In this document: piece by piece, positions 31,524-41,528 of the stretch
Position numbering within the stretch: the stretch's first letter is position 1
Layout: each line of letters opens with the position of its first letter
Assembly: GCF_000527175.1 (NCBI RefSeq)
Contig: NZ_AZUR01000001.1
Coordinates: 519,501 to 583,500 of the forward strand
Direction of reading: 5' to 3'
Source: Pseudogulbenkiania sp. MAI-1
Lineage (GTDB): Bacteria > Pseudomonadota > Gammaproteobacteria > Burkholderiales > Chromobacteriaceae
Length of the DNA: 64,000 bases
Made by a program: the position numbers and the translations under genes
The notes under the pieces: model-generated
What the model was told of the DNA's origin: nothing
Seen by the model: the letters and a program-made list of their open reading frames with translations, nothing else
Databases searched by the model: none

Positions 31524-33023
31524 ATGTCATTCACTCTGCTTACCGCGTTGCAATCCGCCATCGTGCTGGCCTGGCTGCTACCTGCGTTGTGGCCGGGCCG
31601 CCGGCTTGCCGTTCGCTGGTGGCTGGCCGAAAGCGCCGCCATCATCGGCGGCCTCATTCTGGTTCCCATCTTCTTCACTTCCTCCCAGGCGCCCTGGTTC
31701 GTCGCAGCTTGGCTGATGCAGGCCCTGATCCAGCTGCTGGGCTGGATGGTGCTGCGTTACTCGCATCGCTACATGCAGGGCGAGCCGGGTCAGATCCGTT
31801 TCCTGCGCGCCATCGGCTGCCTGCTGGCGGCGGTGACGGTAGTGGTGCAAAGCAGCCATCTACTGCTGATGGTGCCGGCGTGGATCGTTTGCAGCCTGGC
31901 ATTGCAAACCCTGCTGACCTTCTATCCCGGCCGTCCCGCCGCGCAGCTGGCCGCGCGGCGCGAGTGGCATGCCAGCCGGTTGGCCGAGTTGCTGCTGATC
32001 GCCGCGCTGCTGTTGTGGGCCCATGCTGGCGGCAGTCTCAGCCTGCTGCAGGGCGAGCAGACCCCGCTTGCGGCCGGCACCCAGGCTTACGGCGCGGCTG
32101 CGGGATTGCTGCTGGCGGCCGCCGTCGGTATCAAGACAGCCCAACTGCCGTTCCACGGCTGGCTCACCCAGGTGATGGAGGCACCGACGCCGATTTCCGC
32201 CTTGCTGCACGCCGGGGTGGTTAACCTGGGTGGCATGGTGTTGATCAAGGCTGCGCCACTGCTGCAGGCGGCGGCGCCTGCCAACATGCTGCTATTGCTG
32301 TGGGGCGGCACGAGCGCCTTGCTGTGCTGCGTGGTGATGCTGACGCGCATCAGCATCAAGCTGCGCCTGGCCTGGTCCACCTGTGCCCAGATGGGCTTCA
32401 TGCTGCTGGAAATCGGCATGGGCTGGTATTCGCTGGCCTTGCTGCACCTTTTGGCCCACTCGTTCTACAAGGCGCATGCCTTCCTGTCGGCGGGCGAAAC
32501 GGTGCGCGACAGCGCGGCGCAGCGTATAGGCGGGGCGAGCGAGACCGGTGGCTCGTTATCCCATTTCGTGCGCGGCATGCTGGCCACGCTGCTGCTGGCC
32601 GCCTCGCAATGGCTGTGGCAACGCTGGATACCGGAAGCGGCGTTGCCGCCGCTGTTCTGGCTGGCGATGGGGCTGGGTATGGGCATCTTGCTGCGCGGCT
32701 GGGCGGGCTGGCTGGCCGCTTTCATCGTCTGCCAAGCCTATCTGTTGCTGCATACACTGTCCGCGCAGGTCCTGCCTCTGCATGGGACCGAGCCCGAGCT
32801 ATGGGCTCAGGCACTACTCGCCGCGATGTTCGGCACCGCTTTCATGCTGCAGGGCTGGTTGTTGCGCCATCCGCAGGGCCGGCTGGCCAGGCTGGTCTAT
32901 CCGCACGCCTTCGCCGGCTTCCATCTGGATGAGTGGTGGTGCATGTTGATTATCCGTCGCCCGCGCCCCAAGCAGCGCCCGGCCTGGAAACTGTCGTTGC
33001 AACAGGAGGCCCGTCATGACTGA
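31524..33023 (+). CDS. dabB: Inorganic carbon transporter membrane subunit DabB
   Basis: 499 residues, about 13 hydrophobic helices. A member of the NuoL/MrpA-like proton-conducting family: KTAQLPFHGWLTQVMEAPTP and SALLHAGVVNLGGMVLIKA, plus the later LLHLLAHSFYKAHAFLSAG, carry the conserved Lys/His of Proton_antipo_M. There is no complex I context here. Instead it overlaps dabA by 8 nt, the hallmark of the DAB (DABs accumulate bicarbonate) two-gene system. It probably couples proton flux to CO2 hydration by DabA. Divergent LysR gene upstream. Confidence 0.88.
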   Translation: MSFTLLTALQSAIVLAWLLPALWPGRRLAVRWWLAESAAIIGGLILVPIFFTSSQAPWFVAAWLMQALIQLLGWMVLRYSHRYMQGEPGQIRFLRAIGCLLAAVTVVVQSSHLLLMVPAWIVCSLALQTLLTFYPGRPAAQLAARREWHASRLAELLLIAALLLWAHAGGSLSLLQGEQTPLAAGTQAYGAAAGLLLAAAVGIKTAQLPFHGWLTQVMEAPTPISALLHAGVVNLGGMVLIKAAPLLQAAAPANMLLLLWGGTSALLCCVVMLTRISIKLRLAWSTCAQMGFMLLEIGMGWYSLALLHLLAHSFYKAHAFLSAGETVRDSAAQRIGGASETGGSLSHFVRGMLATLLLAASQWLWQRWIPEAALPPLFWLAMGLGMGILLRGWAGWLAAFIVCQAYLLLHTLSAQVLPLHGTEPELWAQALLAAMFGTAFMLQGWLLRHPQGRLARLVYPHAFAGFHLDEWWCMLIIRRPRPKQRPAWKLSLQQEARHD

Positions 33024-35391
33024 ACTGAACGCGCCGTGGCGGCAAGCCATCGACAATGCCCTCTCCGCCATCGCGCCGGCCTGGCCACTGGACAGCCTGG
33101 TCGCCAGCTCACCTTACTGGGAGCTGCGTGAACAGCCATTCCACGCGGCGGCGGACACCCTGCGCCAGGTGGCGGATAGCCGGCTGCATTTGCCCGTAAG
33201 CGAATACCTGGACGCTTGGCGGCGCGGCGACATCACGCCGGAGGCGTTGGCTGAGGCGCTGAAGGAGGCCGGATGGCCGGGCTCGACGCAAGCTTGGCTG
33301 GAGTCCGCCAGCGACGTTGACGCCAGCCGACCCGCGCCGCTGCCGCTGACCGCCTACCACGCCGAACCGGCAGGCCCGATGAGCGCCCAATCCTGGACCA
33401 ATGTCGTCATCCAGCAGATCAGCCAATACTGCGCGGCTTGGTTCGACCGCGACCAGGCGAACTGGCACCTGGACCATGAGCGGGGATTCTATGCGGCCTG
33501 GCTTGAGCAGATGCGGCATCCCTATGGCCTGACCGCATCGCCGCAGCGGCGCGAACGCATCCAGCGCCTGGCCGCACGCCTGCCCGACGAAGCCGAGACG
33601 ATGCTGGCGGCCGGACTCGCGCAGCTGCAACCGGCCCAATCGTGGGCGACGCCATGGCTGCAGTCCCTGCTGATGCGCAATAACGGCTGGGCCGCCTGGT
33701 GTGCTTATCTCGCCTGGCAGGCCCGGCTCAACGGGCAATCGGACGGACACCTGCGTCAGCTGCTCGCCATCCAGCTGGCCTGGGAATGCCTGCTCGACGA
33801 CGGCCGGCGCGATCCGGACAGCGCCTGGAGCGCCTGGTGGCGCGACTGGGAGCGGCTCGGCCATTGCCGTGCCGACCCACGTGCGCTGGTCTGGCAGCGC
33901 GCGCACGAGCTGTCGCTGCATGGTCCGCTCACCCGGGCGCTATGCCGGGAGCGTGCGACCGAGGACGGCAGCCGCCCCATCGTGCAGGCGGTGTTTTGTA
34001 TCGATGTGCGCTCGGAACCGATGCGCCGGGCTCTGGAAGAAAGCCTGCCTGGCTGCCGGACCTATGGCTTCGCCGGCTTTTTCGGCCTGCCGCTGGCCTA
34101 TCGCGTGCCCGGAGCAGAGGCGGCGCAGCCCCGCCTGCCGGTCTTGCTCGGCCCGGCCTGGGCGGCGACGACGCCCGCGGTATCCGCGCCGCCACGCTCG
34201 CGGCGTTGGTGGCAGGCGTTTCAGCGCTCGCCGCTCTCCGGTTTCGCGCTGGTGGAGAGCGTGGGGCTGGGCAAATTGGCGTCGCTGGCGCGCCGCAGCC
34301 GCCCGCGGGGCTGCCAAACCGCTTTGCCGCAGCTCGACCCCTGGCTGACCCCGCAAAGCGCCGTCCCTATTCCGCAGGACACGCTGGGTCTGGAGCAGCG
34401 CGCGGAAATCGCTTCTGCCTTGCTGCCGGCCATGGGGCTGAACGGCGAGTTGGCGCCGTGGGTCCTGCTGACCGGCCATGCCAGCCACGCCAGCAACAAC
34501 CCGCAGGCGGCGGCGCTGCAATGCGGCGCCTGTGGCGGCCACGGTGGCCATCAGCACGTGCGTCTGCTGGCCAGCTGGCTCAACGACCCGGCATTGCGCG
34601 GGCGGCTGGCGGCAATGGGCCGACCGATTCCGCAAGATACGGTCTTCCTGCCCGCGCTGCATCTGACCCACAGCGACGAAATCCTGTTGCTGGACACCGA
34701 CACGTTCAGCCAGACCACGCGCGCCGGCCTGCCAGCGCTGCAGTCGGCCTTGCAAGCGGCTTCCGCCCTGGTGCGGCGCCGGCGCGCGCCTTCCGTCGGT
34801 CTCGATGCCGGACTGAGCGACGCCATTCTGTTGAAGAAAATGCGGCAAAAGGGCGACGACTGGGCGGAAACGCGACCGGAATGGGGATTGGCCAACAACG
34901 CGCTGTTCATCGCCGCGCGGCGCGCCAAAACCCGTCAGCTCGATCTCGCCGGCCGCGCCTTCCTGCATGAATACGACTGGCGCGCCGACCCGGACGGTAA
35001 GGGGCTGGAAACGATCCTGGCCGCACCCATGGTGGTGGCGCACTGGATCAATATGCAGTACTTCGCTTCTACGGTGGACCCGCGCCGCTTTGGCAGCGGC
35101 AACAAGCTGCTGCACAACGTGGTGGGCGGGCGCATTGGCGTGTTCGAAGGCAATAGCGGTGATCTCCGGATCGGCCTGTCCTGGCAATCGGTGCATGACG
35201 GCCATTGTCTGCGCCACGCGCCGGTGCGGCTGGCCGCCTGCATCGACGCGCCGCCGGACAGGCTGGCCGCCGCGCTGGCCAGGCAGCCGCTGCCGCGTCA
35301 GCTGGTGGAGAATGGCTGGCTGCATCTCTACTGCGTGCATGGCGACACGCCGCTGCGCTGGCATGCCGGCGGAGGATGGCGCCATGACTGA
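33016..35391 (+). CDS. dabA: DabA (DUF2309/UPF0753), carbonic-anhydrase-like inorganic carbon uptake subunit
   Basis: 791 residues, full length for the family. The predicted zinc site is complete: Cys328 and Asp330 in AVFCIDVRSEPMRRALE, His488 in LLTGHASHASNNP and Cys503 in LQCGACGGHGG. The 15-residue spacing of the last two ligands equals that reported for Halothiobacillus DabA. It works with DabB at the inner membrane to trap CO2 as bicarbonate in an energy-dependent, one-way manner. Overlaps dabB by 8 nt and the next small gene by 8 nt, so translation is coupled throughout. Confidence 0.92.
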   Translation: MTELNAPWRQAIDNALSAIAPAWPLDSLVASSPYWELREQPFHAAADTLRQVADSRLHLPVSEYLDAWRRGDITPEALAEALKEAGWPGSTQAWLESASDVDASRPAPLPLTAYHAEPAGPMSAQSWTNVVIQQISQYCAAWFDRDQANWHLDHERGFYAAWLEQMRHPYGLTASPQRRERIQRLAARLPDEAETMLAAGLAQLQPAQSWATPWLQSLLMRNNGWAAWCAYLAWQARLNGQSDGHLRQLLAIQLAWECLLDDGRRDPDSAWSAWWRDWERLGHCRADPRALVWQRAHELSLHGPLTRALCRERATEDGSRPIVQAVFCIDVRSEPMRRALEESLPGCRTYGFAGFFGLPLAYRVPGAEAAQPRLPVLLGPAWAATTPAVSAPPRSRRWWQAFQRSPLSGFALVESVGLGKLASLARRSRPRGCQTALPQLDPWLTPQSAVPIPQDTLGLEQRAEIASALLPAMGLNGELAPWVLLTGHASHASNNPQAAALQCGACGGHGGHQHVRLLASWLNDPALRGRLAAMGRPIPQDTVFLPALHLTHSDEILLLDTDTFSQTTRAGLPALQSALQAASALVRRRRAPSVGLDAGLSDAILLKKMRQKGDDWAETRPEWGLANNALFIAARRAKTRQLDLAGRAFLHEYDWRADPDGKGLETILAAPMVVAHWINMQYFASTVDPRRFGSGNKLLHNVVGGRIGVFEGNSGDLRIGLSWQSVHDGHCLRHAPVRLAACIDAPPDRLAAALARQPLPRQLVENGWLHLYCVHGDTPLRWHAGGGWRHD

Positions 35392-35518
35392 GCGCCGTGG
35401 CGTGCCCACCCGGCAGCCTAGCGTTCGCCGCTGGCCGTGCCCGTGCTGCCAGGCCACGCGCGAGCAGGCGCTGGATGCGCCGGCCTCGCCGCAATACTGC
35501 GATGTCTGCATTCCTTGA
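35384..35518 (+). CDS. 44-residue Cys-rich microprotein coupled to dabA
   Basis: ATG at 35384 lies inside the end of dabA, overlapping it by 8 nt. The peptide begins MTERRGVPTRQPSVRRWPCP and ends SPQYCDVCIP. Two cysteine clusters, CPCC and CDVC, about 20 residues apart, resemble a minimal zinc ribbon or knuckle. Basic N-terminus, no signal peptide. Position between dabA and the Sua5-type gene, with tight overlap, argues for a real gene. Function unknown; an assembly or metal-delivery partner of DabA is one guess. Confidence 0.5.
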   Translation: MTERRGVPTRQPSVRRWPCPCCQATREQALDAPASPQYCDVCIP

Positions 35519-35532
35519 AGCGACAAAGAAAT

Positions 35533-36510
35533 ATGAAATCCCTGAGCACCACACCTGAAGACCTGGATCAGGCCGCCGCTCTGCTGCGCGCCGGCCAACT
35601 GGTCGCCGTGCCGACCGAAACCGTTTACGGTCTGGCCGCCGATGCCACACAGCCCGATGCCGTCGCCGCGATTTTCCGGGCCAAGAACCGGCCGGCAGAT
35701 CATCCGCTCATTGTCCATCTGCCCGGCCTCGGCCATTTGACGCAGTGGGCCGCCCGCATTCCCGACTGCGCTTGGCCGGTGATCGAGCGTTTCTGGCCCG
35801 GCCCGCTGACGCTGGTGCTGCCGGCCAGCGACAAGGTGCCCGGCATCGTCAACGCCGGACAGGACACCGTCGCCGTGCGCTGGTCCAGCCACCCGCTGTT
35901 GCAACAGGTGCTGGATAGGCTGCAGCGCCCGGTGGCTGCTCCGTCGGCCAACCCGTTCTGCCGCATCAGCCCCACCACCGCCGACCATGTGCGCCATCAC
36001 TTGGCGGGACGTATCGCCGCCGTGGTCGATGGTGGACCGTGCGCGGTGGGCATCGAATCCACCATCCTCGACCTCAGCGGCGAGCGCCCGGCGATTCTGC
36101 GCCCAGGGGCGATCACTGCGGAAATGCTGGCGCCGTATCTCGACTTGGCCCAGGCCGCCTCCCCGGATGCGCCGCGCGTGCCGGGCAACCTGGCCTCCCA
36201 CTACGCGCCGTGTCTGCCTTGTTACCGGCTGGAGGCGCAGGAAACCATCGACCGCGCCCGTGACGAGCGCTGGCAAGACGCCGCCGTTCTTGCCATCGAA
36301 CCGCCCGCTGCCGCGCCCGGCTGGTTCAAACGCATGCCGCCGACGCCAGACGGCTATGCCCGGGAGCTGTATGCCTCGCTGCACGCGGCGGACGCCAGCG
36401 GCTGCCAAGCGGTATGGATCGTGCTGCCGCCCGACGAGCCGGCCTGGCGCGCCGTGCGCGACCGTCTGCTGCGCGCCGCGCAGCCGCTGAGCGCAGCGTC
36501 TCAAGGCTGA
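35533..36510 (+). CDS. L-threonylcarbamoyladenylate synthase (Sua5/TsaC type)
   Basis: 325 residues. N-terminal YrdC domain (about 10-195) with VPTETVYGLAADAT, FRAKNRPADHPLIVH, FWPGPLTLVLPAS, VAVRWSSHPL and APSANPFCRISPTT. A C-terminal Sua5 domain follows with RVPGNLASHYAPCLP. It makes threonylcarbamoyl-AMP for the t6A37 tRNA modification. ATG at 35533; the open frame runs 32 codons further up, through the microprotein region, but without family similarity. Fifteen nt after the microprotein gene, apparently the last gene of the dab operon. Convergent with the groEL chimera. Confidence 0.88.
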   Translation: MKSLSTTPEDLDQAAALLRAGQLVAVPTETVYGLAADATQPDAVAAIFRAKNRPADHPLIVHLPGLGHLTQWAARIPDCAWPVIERFWPGPLTLVLPASDKVPGIVNAGQDTVAVRWSSHPLLQQVLDRLQRPVAAPSANPFCRISPTTADHVRHHLAGRIAAVVDGGPCAVGIESTILDLSGERPAILRPGAITAEMLAPYLDLAQAASPDAPRVPGNLASHYAPCLPCYRLEAQETIDRARDERWQDAAVLAIEPPAAAPGWFKRMPPTPDGYARELYASLHAADASGCQAVWIVLPPDEPAWRAVRDRLLRAAQPLSAASQG

Positions 36511-36581
36511 GGTATCGTTTGCCGCCGCCAAAGAGAGGATGGGATAGGCGAATCGCCTCGCCGCGATGTCCGGGACGAAGT

Positions 36582-36607
36582 AAAAAAAGCCCGCGCAGGC
36601 GCGGGCC
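36582..36607 (-). terminator. Intrinsic terminator of the groEL remnant
   Basis: GCCCGCGC (36589-36596) / GCGCGGGC (36599-36606) with a very short loop. On the - strand it runs into seven T (36582-36588). About 30 nt past the groEL stop. Confidence 0.88.
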
Positions 36608-36635
36608 AAACTCGAAACAGGACCAGACGGGCGGA

Positions 36636-37896
<1,261 letters not shown>

Positions 37897-37917
37897 CCTG
37901 AGCTCTTCCTCTCTCGC

Positions 37918-39276
37918 TCATGTTTGGCGCTGCCGCGCTTGCCACTGGGCAAACTCGGAGGGGCGTAGTCCATAGCGAGCCAGAACCCCTTCGTGCAGGC
38001 GGCGCAATTCCTCGATGACGAGTGCCTCGACGTTCTGCCTGTCCGCTGCGGGGATGCCTTCAGACAGGCAAAGCCGAATCACTTCGAGCGGATCCTGACC
38101 GCGTTGCAAGACGACTTCACGGATGGTTTGCTTGATGAGGTCGCGGTAGGCCAGGCGCAATGGGTCCGGTTCGGAGAGGTCTTGTTTGATGGCCAGGTAT
38201 TCTTGCGTTGAACGCTCGTAGGCCCACAGGTACAGGTCGCGCAACAGTTCGATGCGTGTGAGTTCGTAAACGCCGAGGATGGCACGACTATAGGCCTGTT
38301 CGGACACATCAAGAAAAGTCAGCGGGCAGAGGTTGGCACGGATCAGCGGGAGGTTGGCTGCCAGCCGTGAGGTGCGCTTGTTGACGTCGGCAAACGGCTG
38401 CAGATAGGGCAAGTGCACCATGATGAAGAACGACTGCTCGAATGGGTCGCCGATCTGGTTGGCCTTTTCCAGCATCACATCCAGTGCTTCGCCGATTTGC
38501 GTCGGCACTGAGAGGGGGTGATAGACGCTCTTGCCGATCTCGACTCCGTGCTGGCGCAACCGGCCTTCGTCGGCCGGGTTCGGCAGCAGGTTTTCCGACA
38601 GGGCGCTATGCAGGTTGAACAGCGTGTAGCGGTTGAATCCGACCGTATCCGCGTTTTCGACCAAGAGTTCGATGGCGGTTTTGTGATTCAGGATCATCTG
38701 GGTTTCGATCGCGGCTTTGCCCTGCGCTACCTTTCCGTGCTCGATCAGCTCCAGCGTATCGAGCCGTGAGTAGGTGTTGCCCTCCAGGTGGCTGGAGGCC
38801 CAGGACAGGTCGATCAGCAATCGGTCGAGGATGGCTCGCCCATAGGTTCCGGCCGGCAGTTTGGCTTGCCCGGTATCGCCCATCTTGCGTAGTTGGCGAC
38901 GTAGCGGCTCGGGGAGATACCACGTTCGGTTGGGCTGGTAAGCCATCAGAAAGTCATGCTGGTAGCCTACCGGTTTGCGTGCTTGCAGCGGTTGTTCAAG
39001 ATAGGAAAGGATATCTCGGCTGTCGGCCGATAGTGGGATATAGCGGGGGAAAACGTCCTGGGCCGTGGGCGTCGGCTCAGCTATGAGCGTAGCCGCAAGA
39101 TAGCGGCGGGCACGCCCTTCCCCTTGCCCGATGATCTGCCCATCCTCCACCAGCTTGCTGAGCCAGCGCTGTGCCGTTCGGCGGGCGGCATCAGGGTGTT
39201 GTGCCAGCAATTCGGCGAGAGTCAGCCCGCTTGGTGATTGCTGGATGCTTTGGAGCAGATCGGTCGCAGATGACAT
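37918..39276 (-). CDS. Fic-family protein with N-terminal winged HTH and degenerate active site
   Basis: 452 residues from the ATG at 39276; the frame extends 22 codons up through the repeat array. N-terminal HTH about 1-62 (LLAQHPDAARRTAQRWLSKL); Fic_N inhibitory helix with SSHLEGN (161-167, Glu165), then the Fic core. The canonical HPFxxGNGR is here QPFADVNKR (293-301): the catalytic His and one Gly are replaced, while Phe, Asn and Arg remain. AMP transfer is therefore doubtful. No ribosome binding site is evident. Ends 21 nt before the TOTE remnant on the same strand, so both were probably one operon. Four TGGCGCGATT repeats at its promoter suggest autoregulation. Confidence 0.85.
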   Translation of the reverse strand: MSSATDLLQSIQQSPSGLTLAELLAQHPDAARRTAQRWLSKLVEDGQIIGQGEGRARRYLAATLIAEPTPTAQDVFPRYIPLSADSRDILSYLEQPLQARKPVGYQHDFLMAYQPNRTWYLPEPLRRQLRKMGDTGQAKLPAGTYGRAILDRLLIDLSWASSHLEGNTYSRLDTLELIEHGKVAQGKAAIETQMILNHKTAIELLVENADTVGFNRYTLFNLHSALSENLLPNPADEGRLRQHGVEIGKSVYHPLSVPTQIGEALDVMLEKANQIGDPFEQSFFIMVHLPYLQPFADVNKRTSRLAANLPLIRANLCPLTFLDVSEQAYSRAILGVYELTRIELLRDLYLWAYERSTQEYLAIKQDLSEPDPLRLAYRDLIKQTIREVVLQRGQDPLEVIRLCLSEGIPAADRQNVEALVIEELRRLHEGVLARYGLRPSEFAQWQARQRQT

Positions 39277-39284
39277 GGAGGAAG

Positions 39285-39358
39285 TGGCGCGATTTGTATG
39301 ATCGATGGCGCGATTGTGGCGCGATTTATAAAACTGCGCCACTTTCTATGGCGCGATT
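39285..39358 (-). repeat. Four direct repeats TGGCGCGATT at the fic promoter
   Basis: Identical 10-mers at 39285-39294, 39306-39315, 39317-39326 and 39349-39358. An inverted partial copy (GCGCCAC, 39336-39342) forms GTGGCGC/GCGCCAC arms with the third unit. On the - strand the array begins 8 nt upstream of the fic ATG and includes a TATAAAT sequence, so bound protein would block transcription. The fic product carries its own HTH and is the obvious candidate binder. Confidence 0.75.
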
Positions 39359-39540
39359 TTGACGCAACCTTGACCAAGACCGGTCTGGATAAGATAATTT
39401 TTCGTTTTTTCAAATGCTTAGCGTTTTTGCCATGTTGTGGGCGCTTGGTGCTATCCAGAGCTTCGGGCCGGTGCAGTAGCACCCCAAAGCGGTATTTGGC
39501 GTAGCACCAACCTGGTGAAAACGGGCAAAAATCGGCCTAA

Positions 39541-40578
<1,038 letters not shown>

Positions 40579-40595
40579 GGCACGGCGTGTGGCAA

Positions 40596-40637
40596 ACGGC
40601 CGGCACGGACCGAGGCGTCCCGCCGGCCGTCGTTTTT
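40596..40637 (+). terminator. Intrinsic terminator of dusA
   Basis: ACGGCCGGC (40596-40604) / GCCGGCCGT (40622-40630), 9-bp GC-rich stem with a 17-nt loop, followed by CGTTTTTGATTC. Confidence 0.75.
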
Positions 40638-40680
40638 GATTCAGGTCTATGTCATGTCTGACCTATTTTAATTGGTGTAA

Positions 40681-40710
40681 ATCACTATATTTTTGTAAAA
40701 ATATAGTGAT
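40681..40710. repeat. AT-rich 14-bp perfect palindrome upstream of rdgB
   Basis: ATCACTATATTTTT (40681-40694) and AAAAATATAGTGAT (40697-40710) are exact reverse complements with a 2-nt centre. It lies in an unusually AT-rich patch (about 40645-40765) between dusA and rdgB. A second small inverted repeat, AGGTC/GACCT, precedes it at about 40645-40665. It could be a protein-binding site, a backup terminator or a cruciform; the sequence alone does not decide. Confidence 0.7.
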
Positions 40711-40828
40711 AGTTTTTGGTAATTAGAGATTATCCTGCTGAATTGTCTGTTCCTGATTTTTCACTTCCGATGCGCGCGCATCTGTGGCTAAATCGCAGCC
40801 GATAGCAGGTATCACTCCAGGAGAACCC

Positions 40829-41422
40829 ATGTTCGACCGCATCGTGCTGGCGAGCAACAACGCCGGCAAACTGAAGGAATTTTCCGCGTTGTTCGCCGAA
40901 CTCGGCATCACCGTGCATCCGCAAGGCGAGTTCGACGTGCCGGAATGCCCGGAACCGCACCACACCTTCCTGGAAAACGCACTGGAGAAGGCGCGCCATG
41001 CCAGCCGCGTCACCGGCCTGCCGGCCCTGGCCGACGACTCCGGCATCTGCGTCGAAGCGCTGGCCGGCGCACCCGGCGTGCAGTCGGCGCGTTTCGCCGG
41101 CGAACCGAAATCGGACGCGCGCAACAACGCCCTGCTGTTGGAAAAGCTGGCCGGCGAGCCCAATCGCCGCGCCTGGTACTACTGCGTGCTGGTACTGGTG
41201 CGCCACGCCGACGACCCGCAACCCATCGTCGCCGACGGCGTCTGGTACGGCGAAGTGATCGACAGCGCGCGTGGTGAAGGTGGCTTCGGCTACGACCCGT
41301 ACTTCCTGCTGCCCGACTATGGCCGCACCGCCGCCGAGCTCGACGCCGCCGAGAAGAACCGCGTCAGCCACCGCGGCCAGGCGGTGCAGGCGCTGATGGC
41401 CAAGCTCAGGGCGCTAGCGTGA
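40829..41422 (+). CDS. rdgB: Non-canonical purine NTP pyrophosphatase
   Basis: 197 residues. HAM1 family signatures: MFDRIVLASNNAGKLKEFSA, ETGxTFxENA-type HHTFLENALEKARHAS, LADDSGICVEALAGAPGVQS, GGFGYDPYFLLPDYGRTAAE and the C-terminal NRVSHRGQAVQAL. It hydrolyses dITP, XTP and ITP to keep them out of nucleic acids. AGGAG lies 5 nt before the ATG at 40829; the open frame extends 15 codons upstream into the AT-rich patch and is rejected. 106 nt before hemW. Confidence 0.96.
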   Translation: MFDRIVLASNNAGKLKEFSALFAELGITVHPQGEFDVPECPEPHHTFLENALEKARHASRVTGLPALADDSGICVEALAGAPGVQSARFAGEPKSDARNNALLLEKLAGEPNRRAWYYCVLVLVRHADDPQPIVADGVWYGEVIDSARGEGGFGYDPYFLLPDYGRTAAELDAAEKNRVSHRGQAVQALMAKLRALA

Positions 41423-41528
41423 GCATGGCCGACGACAAGCATCCAAGCCGCAACGCACTGGAAGCGAGATCGCGAAACCGAGCGAGCAGCGACGAGACAG
41501 TACAGACAGTACGGCGAGGAGCAGCGCA

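Noticed and set aside
31524..33023. Reading the NuoL-like gene as a Complex I or Mrp antiporter subunit
   Set aside because: It overlaps a DUF2309 gene with complete zinc ligands and lacks other nuo/mrp genes; the true nuo operon is at 55.4 kb.
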